In this document: piece by piece, positions 52,370 to 60,894 of the stretch | Position numbering within the stretch: position 1 is the stretch's first letter | How the letters are laid out: every line of letters begins with the position of its first letter | Source: Asticcacaulis biprosthecium C19 | Lineage (GTDB): Bacteria > Pseudomonadota > Alphaproteobacteria > Caulobacterales > Caulobacteraceae | DNA length: 64,000 nt | Direction of reading: 5' to 3' | Assembly: GCF_000204015.1 (NCBI RefSeq) | Contig: NZ_GL883077.1 | Coordinates: forward strand, 1,104,457 to 1,168,456 | Notes under the pieces: model-generated | Told to the model about the DNA's origin: nothing | Seen by the model: only the letters and a program-made list of their open reading frames with translations | The model's database searches: none | Program-made: the position numbers and the translations under genes

Positions 52370-52974
52370 TGATTGGACGGTTACGCGGGCCGTTGCTGGA
52401 AGTGGGTGACGAAGACGCCGTCGTCGAGGCGGGCGGGGTCGGCTATATTGTGCGCTGTGGTATCCGTACCCTGGCGGCCATGCCCAAGCCCGACACCGAA
52501 GTCATCCTGCACATCGACAGCCAGACACGTGAGGATGGCACGCGGCTGTATGGCTTCCTCAACAAGGACGAACGTCAGGCGTTCCAGGCGCTTCTGGGCG
52601 TCCAGGGCGTCGGCCCCAAGGCGGCGCTGGCTGTGCTGGACGTGCTGAGCCCGGGGCAACTGGCCCAGGCGGTTGCGCAGGATGACAAGGCTTCGGTCGG
52701 CCGCGCCAATGGCGTCGGTCCGAAACTGGCCCTGCGCATCGTGGTCGAACTGAAGGGCAAGGCCCTGACATCGGCGACCTTCGAGCCGATCGCGCTGAAA
52801 CCGGCGGAGCCGGTAAAGGCTTCGGTCAATGGTGAAAGTGTCGCTGCCCTGATCGGCCTGGGCATTTCGGAAACCCAGGCGCGTCTGGCGGTCGAGGCCG
52901 CGATCCAGACCTTGGGCGCCGATGCGGCCCTGCCAGCAGTGATCCGCACAGCCCTCAAGAATTTGGGTAAGTAG
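52369..52974 (+). CDS. ruvA: Holliday junction branch-migration protein RuvA
   Basis: A 201-residue junction-binding protein. N-terminal OB domain MIGRLRGPLLEVGDEDAVVEAGGVGYIV, helix-hairpin-helix pair (FQALLGVQGVGPKAALAVLD and ANGVGPKLALRIVVELK), and a C-terminal RuvB-binding domain with LIGLGISETQARLAVEAA. It overlaps ruvC by one base. Confidence 0.96.
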   Translation: MIGRLRGPLLEVGDEDAVVEAGGVGYIVRCGIRTLAAMPKPDTEVILHIDSQTREDGTRLYGFLNKDERQAFQALLGVQGVGPKAALAVLDVLSPGQLAQAVAQDDKASVGRANGVGPKLALRIVVELKGKALTSATFEPIALKPAEPVKASVNGESVAALIGLGISETQARLAVEAAIQTLGADAALPAVIRTALKNLGK

Positions 52975-53085
52975 CATGTACGAAACGTCCAAGCAGGCTC
53001 AGATACAGCGCCCGACTGGGCGCCGCGCACACTTGCGCGCCCCATCGGAGCTGCGCGCGCAGCGCGCATGGCGTGAGATGTAAAA
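52975..53085. other. ruvA-ruvB spacer with small hairpins
   Basis: The 111-base spacer is unusually GC-rich. It contains GCGCCC-GACT-GGGCGC (53008-53023) and an alternating GCGCGC region near 53035-53075. It may tune the ruvB level, or be neutral. Confidence 0.4.
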
Positions 53086-54120
53086 ATGGCGCGTTTGGTA
53101 TCTGGAGAGTCCGACAACGACTACGAGGAAAAGGCGCAGGACCGGGCCCTGCGGCCGCAAACCTTCGACGACTTTGTCGGCCAGGCGCCGCTGAAGGCCA
53201 ATCTGAAGGTCTTTGTCGATGCCGCCGCGCAACGCCGTGAAGCGCTGGACCATGTGCTGTTCTACGGCCCGCCGGGTCTCGGCAAGACGACCCTGGCCCA
53301 GATCGTCGCGCGCGAACTGGGCGTCGGCTTTCGCGCCACCTCGGGTCCGGTCCTGGCCAAGGCGGGCGACCTGGCGGCCATCTTGTCGAACCTGGAACCC
53401 AATGATGTCCTTTTCATCGACGAGATCCACCGTCTTAGTCCGGCGGTCGAGGAAATCCTCTACCCGGCCATGGAAGACTATGTGCTGGACCTGATCATTG
53501 GCGACGGTCCGGCGGCGCGTACGGTGCGCATCGACCTGGCGCCGTTCACGCTTGTCGGTGCTACGACACGGGCCGGCCTGTTGTCGACGCCGCTTCGGGA
53601 CCGTTTCGGGATTCCGCTGCGGTTGGAATTCTACACGCCGGAGGAACTTGTCCGCGTCGTCATGGGCACGGGCCGCAAGATGGGTGCACCTCTGTCGGAA
53701 GATGGCGCACTGGAGATCGCCTCGCGGTCGCGCGGCACGCCCCGTGTGGCCGGACGGCTGCTACGCCGTGTACGCGACTTCGCCACGTCCGACGGCGTGG
53801 CGCTGATCGACAAAAAGGCGGCGAGCAAGGCTTTGGCGCGACTGGAAGTCGATCCGGTTGGGCTGGACCACTCCGACCGCCGCTATTTGAAGGCATTAAT
53901 CGAAAACTACGGTGGTGGTCCGGTCGGTCTGGAAACCTTGTCGGCGGCGATAGCCGAGGCCCGCGATGCGGTCGAGGACATGATCGAACCCTATTTGCTG
54001 CAGCAGGGCTTTATCCAGCGTACCCAACGCGGTCGCATGGCATGCGCGAGGGCCTACCTGCACTTGGGCCTGACCCCGCCGGCGGCGCCAACGGGGACAG
54101 GTGAACTGTTCGACAACTGA
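53086..54120 (+). CDS. ruvB: Holliday junction branch-migration ATPase RuvB
   Basis: A 344-residue AAA+ motor. Sequence order: [11 protein letters not shown], Walker [13 protein letters not shown], Walker [12 protein letters not shown], the sensor region [21 protein letters not shown], the arginine-finger/sensor 2 region [20 protein letters not shown] and a C-terminal winged helix ending [18 protein letters not shown]. Typical length. Its stop is two bases from the convergent DoxX-type gene. Confidence 0.97.
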   Translation: MARLVSGESDNDYEEKAQDRALRPQTFDDFVGQAPLKANLKVFVDAAAQRREALDHVLFYGPPGLGKTTLAQIVARELGVGFRATSGPVLAKAGDLAAILSNLEPNDVLFIDEIHRLSPAVEEILYPAMEDYVLDLIIGDGPAARTVRIDLAPFTLVGATTRAGLLSTPLRDRFGIPLRLEFYTPEELVRVVMGTGRKMGAPLSEDGALEIASRSRGTPRVAGRLLRRVRDFATSDGVALIDKKAASKALARLEVDPVGLDHSDRRYLKALIENYGGGPVGLETLSAAIAEARDAVEDMIEPYLLQQGFIQRTQRGRMACARAYLHLGLTPPAAPTGTGELFDN

Positions 54121-54121
54121 T

Positions 54122-54553
54122 TCAGCGCTTCCGCCCCAGCCAGTGATCGATGCTGAATAGCCCGCCGCCATGGGCGACAATGGCGAAGCTCAGCAGCAGC
54201 AGGAAATAGTTCTCGGCATAGCCGGGATAGACAAACACCGCAATAACCAGCGTCATGGCGAACAGACCCGCCGCCGCAATACGGCTGAGCAGACCGACGA
54301 GCAGCAACACGGGCAGGGTCAATTCACCTGCCGCCGCCATCACTGCCGCAAGGTCGGGCGGTAGCAAGGGCACCTTGTACTCGTCGGTAAACAGGGCGAT
54401 CGTCGCCGGCCAGCTCTGGATCTTGGTCAGGCCGGCGAAAAAGAAAAACTGGGCCAGGTAAATACGAATGGCCAGAAGCGACAGGCCTTTCAGCCAGCCC
54501 AGGCCGAGCAGGCGGGTTTCGAACTGGTTGTAGGCGGTCAGAAGGGTGGTCAT
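54122..54553 (-). CDS. bufD: DoxX-family membrane protein of the bufferin operon (BufD-like)
   Basis: A 143-residue protein with four membrane segments and DoxX signatures (LLAIRIYLAQFFFFAGLTKIQSW; LAAVMAAAGELTLPVLLLVGL; HGGGLFSIDHWLGR). In bufferin operons this protein is the last gene and is thought to sit in the inner membrane. Its ATG overlaps the stop of the bufC-like gene (ATGA). The gene name rests on operon context and family resemblance. Confidence 0.82.
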   Translation of the reverse strand: MTTLLTAYNQFETRLLGLGWLKGLSLLAIRIYLAQFFFFAGLTKIQSWPATIALFTDEYKVPLLPPDLAAVMAAAGELTLPVLLLVGLLSRIAAAGLFAMTLVIAVFVYPGYAENYFLLLLSFAIVAHGGGLFSIDHWLGRKR

Positions 54554-55278
54554 GAAGGGTTCTCCGAAAGGGAAACAAGAAGGCCGTTCTGAACCAGTCG
54601 GGCCAGCAACGTCTGCAGAAGGGACATATCGTCGGGAGTGGGGTTGAGGCGGTCGAGCACGGTCATCAGCGACCGTTCCTGCGTCAACAGGGTGAGGAAT
54701 TCGGCCTCCAGAGGGGCCAGGCACAGGTGCAGAATCTCATCGTCGCGGGCGCGTCCGATCAAGGCGTCGCAGACCAGACTGTGCACCGGCGATGGGGCCT
54801 CGCCGGCAAGAGCTGCGGTGTAGGCCGGCCTGATGTCATGATCGAGATGTATCCGTTGCGTGGCGGGATGCAGGCCAATGCGGCCATGCGGATCCAGCAG
54901 GGCCTCGAAGTCACACGCCGGCGTATCGTCGGCGCATTCGGCGCGGTGCAGCGCCCATTCGTACCGCGCCAGAGCCGGCAACCAGTCGATGGTCAGTTCC
55001 GGATGCCGAGTCAATAAGTCGGCAAACTCATCACCATACAGGTTGCGATCGCCATGCACCTGCGGATGGGCATGGATGTAATCGCGGGCGAAGGCCTTGA
55101 AGGCTTCCTCACCCAGTGTCGTCCGGGTGGCGGCATACACCTCCTCCAGACAGGCGATCAGCCCCAGGAACCAGGTATCGTGATGGACGCGCAGGCCGGG
55201 ATGCTCTGGCGGCTGTGATGCGGTTACCGCCTGCAAAAATTCGACCTGGAAGCCAGCCAGGGAGCGGGTGTCAAACAT
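54550..55278 (-). CDS. bufC: DUF2063-type bufferin-maturation partner (BufC-like)
   Basis: A 242-residue protein. N-terminal half MFDTRSLAGFQVEFLQAV...VHHDTWFLGLIACLEEVYAATRTTLGEEAF...ARDYIHAHP is the helical DUF2063 (putative DNA-binding/peptide-recognition) domain. DUF2063 proteins partner the DUF692 enzyme and help it bind the precursor peptide. It overlaps the bufB-like gene by 8 bases and the bufD-like gene by 4, indicating coupled translation. Confidence 0.85.
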   Translation of the reverse strand: MFDTRSLAGFQVEFLQAVTASQPPEHPGLRVHHDTWFLGLIACLEEVYAATRTTLGEEAFKAFARDYIHAHPQVHGDRNLYGDEFADLLTRHPELTIDWLPALARYEWALHRAECADDTPACDFEALLDPHGRIGLHPATQRIHLDHDIRPAYTAALAGEAPSPVHSLVCDALIGRARDDEILHLCLAPLEAEFLTLLTQERSLMTVLDRLNPTPDDMSLLQTLLARLVQNGLLVSLSENPS

Positions 55279-56095
55279 GGGCAGGTATCCGCGTATGGCG
55301 GTCGGCCTCGGCGGCCTGGGCCAGCAGGATATCGAGAGGCGGGATATCGCTGTCCCACTCGATCAGGGTGGGCTTGGGTCCGAACTTTTCCAGCGCCTGA
55401 TTGTACAGAGACCAGACGTCGGCGCCGACAGTGGTGCCATGGGTATCCAGCAGAAGTTCGCCCGACCGGATATGGCCGGCGAGGTGAAACTGCTGCACCG
55501 ATTTTGCGTAGCCTATGCCATCAAGATAGGCGAGGGGATCGCGCTTTAGATTATGCGCACTGACGAAAATATTGTTTAGATCCAGCAGCAGTCCGCAGCC
55601 CGTTCGCCGCGCCAGCAATGATAGAAATTCAGGTTCGTCGTAATCCAGACCGTCGAAAGCGACATAGTTGGATGGATTTTCGATCAGCACCTGGCGGCCG
55701 ACAAGCTGTTGAAATTCATCGATATGGCCCGCAAAAATGTCCAGCGCTTCATGGGTGAGGGGGACGGGCAAGAGATCCGGCACGCAGACATGGCTGTAGG
55801 CGGACCAGCTCAGATGCTCTGACACCAGGATGGGATCGAACCGCTTCACCAGCGCCGCGACCTGCCGCAGATGTTCCCTGTCGAGACCATCTGCCCGACC
55901 CAGCGACAGGCCGACGCCATGAAACGATAAAGGATAGGTTTCGCGCAGCCGCTCCAGGGTTTTCAGCCGGGCGCCGCCGCCGAAATAGTTCTCTGTATGG
56001 ACTTCCAGGAAGCCCACGGCTGGACGATGTTCGGCGATCTGCGCCACATGCGGCGCACGCAGGCCGATACCAGCGGCTAAGGGGAGTGGGGGCAT
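55271..56095 (-). CDS. bufB: DUF692 multinuclear non-heme iron-dependent oxidase (BufB-like)
   Basis: A 274-residue TIM-barrel enzyme of the MbnB/MNIO family. Candidate metal ligands are in EVHTENYF, LSFHGVGLSLG, LVSEHLSW, VLIENPSNYVAFDG, GLLLDLNNIFVSAHN, FHLAGHIRSG, DTHGTTVG and LIEWDSDIPP. In related operons it converts cysteines of the small precursor into thiooxazoles that bind copper. It begins 92 bases downstream of the precursor gene, a gap that holds two strong hairpins. Confidence 0.9.
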   Translation of the reverse strand: MPPLPLAAGIGLRAPHVAQIAEHRPAVGFLEVHTENYFGGGARLKTLERLRETYPLSFHGVGLSLGRADGLDREHLRQVAALVKRFDPILVSEHLSWSAYSHVCVPDLLPVPLTHEALDIFAGHIDEFQQLVGRQVLIENPSNYVAFDGLDYDEPEFLSLLARRTGCGLLLDLNNIFVSAHNLKRDPLAYLDGIGYAKSVQQFHLAGHIRSGELLLDTHGTTVGADVWSLYNQALEKFGPKPTLIEWDSDIPPLDILLAQAAEADRHTRIPAHV

Positions 56096-56116
56096 GGTCA
56101 GTTGCGCTCAAGGGAG

Positions 56117-56179
56117 GCGCCTTCCCGCCGGGGCAGCGGGAAGGCGCGATGGGCCACCGTCCAGGGGGAGACGGTGGCC
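56117..56179 (-). terminator. Double hairpin between bufA and bufB
   Basis: GCGCCTTCCCGC/GCGGGAAGGCGC (56117-56128/56136-56147) and GGCCACCGTC/GACGGTGGCC (56152-56161/56170-56179) are perfect 12- and 10-pair stems. Neither is followed by a T run, so they could reduce readthrough or protect the bufA mRNA, giving more precursor than enzyme. Confidence 0.65.
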
Positions 56180-56187
56180 GGTGCGTA

Positions 56188-56451
56188 TTACGAAACGACC
56201 TTGCCGCCGGCCAGCTTGGCGCAGGTGCCGGTCGGGACATAGACCCATTCGGCCGGATCGCGGTCGGCCTTGGCCTGGCCGGCGCAGGAGTGCGCCTTGG
56301 TGGCGCAGTCGTTCATGCGCGCCTTGGCGACGCCGGCGCACTTTTCGAAGCCTTCCTTGGCCGAAGCCGTAGTGGCAACCAGGGCGGCACCGCCGACCAG
56401 GGCAGCCAGGGCGGCAGTGACTTGCAGAACGCGGATCGAGGTATTGGACAT
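56188..56451 (-). CDS. bufA: Bufferin precursor (DUF2282, BufA1-like)
   Basis: An 87-residue exported peptide. Signal-type N terminus ([24 protein letters not shown]) followed by [18 protein letters not shown]...[10 protein letters not shown]...[10 protein letters not shown]. Four cysteines at residues 38, 49, 56 and 77 match the DUF2282 bufferin pattern (EKC, NDC, HSC, GTC). Such peptides are modified at Cys by the DUF692 enzyme and bind copper in the periplasm. It is the first gene of a minus-strand operon with bufB, bufC and bufD and starts beneath an ECF-type promoter. ATG at 56451 chosen because the signal starts there. Confidence 0.9.
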   Translation of the reverse strand: MSNTSIRVLQVTAALAALVGGAALVATTASAKEGFEKCAGVAKARMNDCATKAHSCAGQAKADRDPAEWVYVPTGTCAKLAGGKVVS

Positions 56452-56508
56452 GGGTGTATTCCTCAGACAATGTTGAAAGGCATGCAGCAGCGCATCCTGG
56501 CTGAGGTT

Positions 56509-56534
56509 TACGCAGGGCGGATACATCGGGTTAC
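56509..56534 (-). promoter_or_regulatory. ECF-sigma promoter of the bufferin operon
   Basis: On the minus strand GTAACC (56534-56529) is followed after exactly 16 bases by CGTAAA (from 56512). This is the -35/-10 pattern typical of caulobacterial ECF promoters and lies about 58 bases before the bufA ATG. Confidence 0.75.
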
Positions 56535-56626
56535 ATCGCGATCGCGGAAATTTTCGCTGGCCTGATGCCACCTGTGCAGCTTACAACCGCAAACAAGGCG
56601 ATCGTTTAAAAAGGCGGTCCGGCAGT

Positions 56627-56652
56627 GTAACCTTATTGGTCATGAACACGTA
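56627..56652 (+). promoter_or_regulatory. Second GTAACC-N16-CGTA box at the sigma gene
   Basis: GTAACC (56627-56632), 16 bases, CGTATAAT (from 56649). Spacing and sequence match the bufA promoter. It overlaps the first codons of the sigma gene, so the real start may be the ATG at 56678, which has AGGGG upstream. Confidence 0.55.
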
Positions 56653-57184
56653 TAATTCGGACGAATGGCAGGGGTGGATGCGTGCGGCGCTGAACGGCGA
56701 CGCAGGCCTTTACCGCAAGCTGCTGGCCGCCGTGCGGCCATGGCTCCTGTCCTATTTCCGCCGCCGTTTGTACGGCAGCGAATGTGAAGACCTGGTACAG
56801 ATGACCCTGTTGAGTTTACATGAAAAGCGTCACACCTACGACGTTTCCGCGCCCTTCATGCCGTGGATTGCGGCGATCGCGCGCAACAAGCTGATCGACT
56901 ATGTCCGCAAGGCCGGCCGTCATGTTCATGTCGAGCTGGACGAGGCCATGGGCGTCGATGATGGCCTGCGACCCGAACTGGCCGCGCGTGATGTCCAGGT
57001 GCTGCTGTCGCAGTTGCCCAAGGATCAGGCGCGCGTCATCGGCCTGCACAAGCTGAATGAACTTAGCGTCGAAGAGACTGCGGCTGCGACCGGCAAGTCT
57101 GCGTCGGCGGTCAAGGTCATCGTGCATCGCGGGCTGAAAAAGCTGCAGGGCCTGGTCGGCCTGAAGGGAGGCACCAATGAGTGA
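56642..57184 (+). CDS. ECF RNA polymerase sigma factor (SigF-like)
   Basis: A 180-residue sigma factor. Region 2 with YFRRRLYGSECEDLVQMTLLSLHEKRHTYD and FMPWIAAIARNKLIDYVRK, region 4 with LLSQLPKDQARVIGLHKLNELSVEETAAATGKSASAVKVIVHRGLKKLQ. It likely pairs with the NrsF-type anti-sigma whose start overlaps its last 8 bases. The divergent bufferin operon carries a matching promoter, so this factor probably drives it. In Caulobacter a SigF/NrsF pair responds to metal or oxidative stress. Start ATG 56642 follows the family's N terminus; ATG 56678 is an alternative if the overlapping promoter box is used. Confidence 0.9.
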   Translation: MNTYNSDEWQGWMRAALNGDAGLYRKLLAAVRPWLLSYFRRRLYGSECEDLVQMTLLSLHEKRHTYDVSAPFMPWIAAIARNKLIDYVRKAGRHVHVELDEAMGVDDGLRPELAARDVQVLLSQLPKDQARVIGLHKLNELSVEETAAATGKSASAVKVIVHRGLKKLQGLVGLKGGTNE

Positions 57185-57815
57185 CGCCCTGATCGACGAT
57201 CTCGCCAAGGACCTGAAGCCGGTCAAGCCAATGCGGACATGGCCGATGTGGCTGGGCGCGGGCATCGGCCTGGTCCTTGCCGCCGCCTATGTCATTGGTT
57301 TCTACGGCCTGCGTCCCGAGCTGGATGGCGGAACGTTCACGTTCATGGCCATCGGCAAACCGCTGCTGTTCCTGCTCACCGGCGTCAGCGCCCTGTGGGC
57401 CGTGTCCGGCCTGGTGCGGCCGGAAGGCTGGCTGAAATGGCGTCATATCCTGCCAATCGCGGCCATGTTCGTCCTTGTGACGGGGGCCCTGATGCTGGAT
57501 CTCGGTCGGTCTGGCATGGCCGGGGTCAGCGACGGTCTGAACGGCGGCGTGCTGCTATGCTACATGACCATTGTTTGCGGTGGCATTGCCGGGCTTGTGG
57601 TGCTTTGGCGGCTGTGGCTGCGGCGGGCAGCCACCTCGCATCCGGTGACTCTGGGGGCCATGGCTGGCCTGGCGGTCGGCTCCCTTATGGCAGCGGCCTA
57701 TTCGCTTCACTGCAACATGGATGCGCCGGTCTATATCCTGGCGGTCTACGGTGTGGCGGTGGCGGTGGTGACGGCCGCAGCCGCGTTGATCGGCGGTAAA
57801 CTGCTGCGCTGGTAA
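57177..57815 (+). CDS. NrsF/DUF1109 anti-sigma factor
   Basis: A 212-residue membrane protein with six hydrophobic segments and the DUF1109 hallmarks: MSDALIDDLAKDLKPV at the N terminus, a central GxRPELDGG loop and the late AAAYSLHCNMDAPVYI with a single Cys. Such proteins hold the cognate ECF sigma at the membrane and release it under metal or oxidant stress. It overlaps the sigma gene by 8 bases and converges on the following minus-strand gene with no gap. Confidence 0.88.
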   Translation: MSDALIDDLAKDLKPVKPMRTWPMWLGAGIGLVLAAAYVIGFYGLRPELDGGTFTFMAIGKPLLFLLTGVSALWAVSGLVRPEGWLKWRHILPIAAMFVLVTGALMLDLGRSGMAGVSDGLNGGVLLCYMTIVCGGIAGLVVLWRLWLRRAATSHPVTLGAMAGLAVGSLMAAAYSLHCNMDAPVYILAVYGVAVAVVTAAAALIGGKLLRW

Positions 57816-58319
57816 TCAAACCCACCGTCTGGGCAGGAACAACCACACCACGTAGCCGATCCAGGCCAGGCCGCATCCGCCCGCCAGCATCATCTCGATG
57901 GGAGACAGGGCCGTGACCGGCCGCAAGTGATGGGCCCAAAACGCCCAGGCCAGGGCAAGGGCAAAAACGCAAAAGCCGAGGTAGGCGTTCTGCGACGAAC
58001 GGCGCCCCTTCGGGTCAGGTGGGTCATGGGGATCCATGTGACGCGGCGCCAGATAGTAGAAATACGCGGCCTGCTGGGCAACCGCGAAGAGCGCGGCATA
58101 CAGCGCCAAGTCCAGCCGGAACAGGCTGAACAATCCGCTCAGCGCGATGACCAGAGAGCCGGCCGTCAGATAGGCCGTCTGATACCGCGACCAGAACGGC
58201 CGCTGCTTGCCCTCAATCAGGTCGAGAGCGACATCCAGCGACTCGTAGCGCATCAGCAACCGCGCGGCATACAGCCCGGTCAAAAGGTAAAATGCGGCGG
58301 CGAGATAGAGTAAGGGCAT
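57816..58319 (-). CDS. Hypothetical membrane protein, 167 residues
   Basis: Four to five hydrophobic segments (about residues 2-22, 50-68, 70-92, 112-130 and 140-160), with a cytoplasmic PRHMDPHDPPDPKGRR loop. I recognise no family. It shares its stop region with the convergent anti-sigma gene; no partner on its own strand is close enough to imply an operon. Confidence 0.7.
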   Translation of the reverse strand: MPLLYLAAAFYLLTGLYAARLLMRYESLDVALDLIEGKQRPFWSRYQTAYLTAGSLVIALSGLFSLFRLDLALYAALFAVAQQAAYFYYLAPRHMDPHDPPDPKGRRSSQNAYLGFCVFALALAWAFWAHHLRPVTALSPIEMMLAGGCGLAWIGYVVWLFLPRRWV

Positions 58320-58390
58320 ACAGCCCGTACCGGTAACGAACTTCCGGTGTCAGAACGAATGACAAATGCTGAAAGGTTTGGCGCGGCGCT

Positions 58391-59626
58391 CTAATTCGTC
58401 TTCATCAGCGCTTCGCGGATCGGCAGGAAGCGGTCGTTGAACGGCAGGATTCCGGCGCCGCGCGCCGCAGCATCCTCGGCCAACTCGGCGCGCTTGACCG
58501 GTGCGATGCTCTTGATGCGATCGCGTTGGCCCTGCATCCGTTCGTTAATTCGCGTGCACAACTGCTCGATAAACCGCGCTGGCATGCGGCCGCCGATAAA
58601 GTGCGCCTCCGGATTGACGGCGCAGTTCATCACCAGCAGGGGCTCAAACAAGAGATCCGCCGCCCGGTCCAGCCAGGCCTCGACCCGCGCCAGCCCCAGA
58701 GAAGGCAGGTTGTCGAGATCGTCCGGCGTCGCGATCTGGAAGCCGGCCTTGCGCAGATATTCGTACAGCGCATACAGCGAGACCATGTCCTCCAAGGCGC
58801 GGATCTGGCCGTTTTCGTCCTTTACCGGCAAAAAGCCGATCTCGCCCGACCGGCCATCGGCACCACGATAATAATGCCCGTCGATCACCAGCCCGCCACC
58901 CAGGCCGGCCGAAATCATGGTGTAGATAAAGCTGCGTGTCTGCAATCCGTGGCCGAATTGCATTTCGCCGATCGAGGCGGCGGCGGCGTCGTTTTCGACA
59001 TAGACCGGCACGGGCACGACCAGGGCGTCGGCGACCAGCGAGGCGACATCGACGGTTGACCAGATTTCATAGGCATCCGGACGGTTGGACACCGGCACAC
59101 GGCCCAGATCATCGGGAATGCCAATACCGATGCCGATCAGCCGGTCGATGTCGATGGCCCGACTGGCCACGATCTTGTCGACCTCGGCCTTGAAGAAGGC
59201 AATGACGTCCTGCGGCATGGCGAAGTGGACTTCACGGCACGCCCGGGCGCGCACCTGACCGACGAAGTCGAGCGCCACGATGGCAATGTGGTCGCGGTCG
59301 ATATTCAGCCCGATCGAGAAGGCCCCGTCGGGATTGACCACCAGCTTGGTCGCCGGCTGGCCGCGGCCGCCCAGTTGCCGGCCGGCCTTCAGGATCATGC
59401 CGTCATTGAGCAGTCGCTTGGTGATATTGGCGATGGCCGGGGCGGTCAGGCCGGTCAGGTCGGCGATCTCGGCGCGGGTAATCGGCGCCCCGGCAGCCCG
59501 AACGGCCTGCAGGGTGACGCGCTGGTTATGGTCCCCGGCCCGTTCGAGATTGGTGCCGGACAGAGAATCGCCAAGGGCATGGACGCGCGGCTCCGCGCGG
59601 GGCGAGCCGTTTCGTTCGTCAGCCAT
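58391..59626 (-). CDS. ROK-family transcriptional regulator/sugar kinase-like
   Basis: A 411-residue protein. N-terminal winged helix (DHNQRVTLQAVRAAGAPITRAEIADLTGLTAPAIANITKRLLNDGMI), then an ROK ASKHA domain with IGLNIDRDHIAIVALD, VPVYVENDAAAASIGEMQFG (ExGH-like zone changed), YTMISAGLGGGLVIDGHYYRGADGRSGEIGF. The zinc-binding CxCGxxGC motif of NagC-type ROK proteins is not seen. AGGAGG lies well placed before the ATG at 59626. It probably represses a sugar locus in response to a sugar or sugar phosphate; the target is not identified. Confidence 0.88.
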   Translation of the reverse strand: MADERNGSPRAEPRVHALGDSLSGTNLERAGDHNQRVTLQAVRAAGAPITRAEIADLTGLTAPAIANITKRLLNDGMILKAGRQLGGRGQPATKLVVNPDGAFSIGLNIDRDHIAIVALDFVGQVRARACREVHFAMPQDVIAFFKAEVDKIVASRAIDIDRLIGIGIGIPDDLGRVPVSNRPDAYEIWSTVDVASLVADALVVPVPVYVENDAAAASIGEMQFGHGLQTRSFIYTMISAGLGGGLVIDGHYYRGADGRSGEIGFLPVKDENGQIRALEDMVSLYALYEYLRKAGFQIATPDDLDNLPSLGLARVEAWLDRAADLLFEPLLVMNCAVNPEAHFIGGRMPARFIEQLCTRINERMQGQRDRIKSIAPVKRAELAEDAAARGAGILPFNDRFLPIREALMKTN

Positions 59627-59813
59627 GTACGCCCCCTCCTGGGGAAGTCTTCCAGGCCCCATGCGGGGCTTATTATCGTCTGGCAAGTCTTGGGCTTGCT
59701 GGGTTCTTTGGCGGTTTCACCGGGCCATTCCTGTCCCGATGTCACATAGCCGCGTTCAGATATAGGACCTATCGCATGAAAAGGTAAGATAAATTCTCGA
59801 CCGGTTGAAAATC
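59627..59813. other. Spacer with possible ROK promoter
   Basis: 187 bases between two minus-strand genes. An AAGATAAATT...AAAATCTT near-symmetry at 59786-59815 could be an operator; otherwise nothing distinct. Confidence 0.3.
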
Positions 59814-60836
59814 TTATTCCGCCAGGGTCTCGGTAAAGACAAAGGTCTCGACCTTCTTCTGGCTCTCTCCGCCGAACTGGAAGGCCACCGTCTTGACGCA
59901 GGTGCCGGCACTTACCAGACCGGTTGCGATCGCCACGTCGAAGTCGCAATGCGTCGTCATGTCCATGACGCTGGTTGAAAGGCCCGCCGCCAGTTGCTTG
60001 TCCATCTCGGCCCGGGCCGTCGCCGGCATGTCGAGACTTTTGAGGAATCGCGGCAGGAAGTCGGAGACGAAGGCTTTCAGCGACTCCGGTGTCGGGGCGT
60101 AGTCATAGGTGACATGCGCCGTGCCGGCCGCTTCGTTCCATTGCGAGAGCGTCAGGGTCTCGCGGGCATCCAGAACGGTATTGCCGATTGGTACGGCGAT
60201 CTGGCCGTCGGCGGACAGCGGCTCATTTAGCACCAGACCGATATTGCGCGGAATAGACAACATGGTCTCGTTGCTGAGGAAGAGACCGGCGGCGGATTCG
60301 GCTGTCAGTTGGCCGAAAAGCGAGTCGGCGATCTGATGCGACTTGGCCTTGATCTCCGGCGACGGGTTGGCGCCCATCAACTGGTCGAACAACGCATAGA
60401 TATTGGTCTTGAAGGTCGGCCAGTCCTCGATCCGGGTCGGTCGCAGGCTGTCGTCCGTGACGTAGCGAACAGATTTTATGCCGCCCAGCGCATTGGTGAC
60501 GGCGTCACGGCTCTCCGCAAGGTTGGACGCGCTGGCGTCCGGACTGGTCGCGTCGAACGTATCGAGCGTTCGCGTCACGTAGAATTCTTCGCCTTCCATC
60601 CGGTAATCCAGGGTGGCCTGTGAGGTCAGGACGACCGTCTGGCTTTTGCCCGCTCGGGTCTGGCTTTTGGTGACCTTGGCGGTTTGACGAATCTTGCCGT
60701 CCTCGCCGATGTCCAGCGGAAGGACATGGAAATCCGGATGTGCCACCATGCGCGCGATCTCGGCCTCGTCCTGGGCGAGAGCGGGGCCGGCCAAGAGAGC
60801 GGCGGCACAGGTGAAAACGGTCAGAAAACGGCGCAT
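59814..60836 (-). CDS. Hypothetical exported protein, 340 residues
   Basis: Signal peptide MRRFLTVFTCAAALLAGPALAQ. The rest is a mixed alpha/beta sequence with no motif that I recognise; two late cysteines (THCDFD, AGTC) may form a disulfide. It is single-gene spaced from its neighbours (58 bases after the next upstream gene). Present in caulobacterial genomes as an unnamed periplasmic protein, I assume, but this cannot be checked here. Confidence 0.7.
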   Translation of the reverse strand: MRRFLTVFTCAAALLAGPALAQDEAEIARMVAHPDFHVLPLDIGEDGKIRQTAKVTKSQTRAGKSQTVVLTSQATLDYRMEGEEFYVTRTLDTFDATSPDASASNLAESRDAVTNALGGIKSVRYVTDDSLRPTRIEDWPTFKTNIYALFDQLMGANPSPEIKAKSHQIADSLFGQLTAESAAGLFLSNETMLSIPRNIGLVLNEPLSADGQIAVPIGNTVLDARETLTLSQWNEAAGTAHVTYDYAPTPESLKAFVSDFLPRFLKSLDMPATARAEMDKQLAAGLSTSVMDMTTHCDFDVAIATGLVSAGTCVKTVAFQFGGESQKKVETFVFTETLAE

Positions 60837-60894
60837 AGGTGATCCCCCCGAGCAGTGTAGGCTCAGCTAAACCCCGCGCGCCCGCCCAAGTCAA

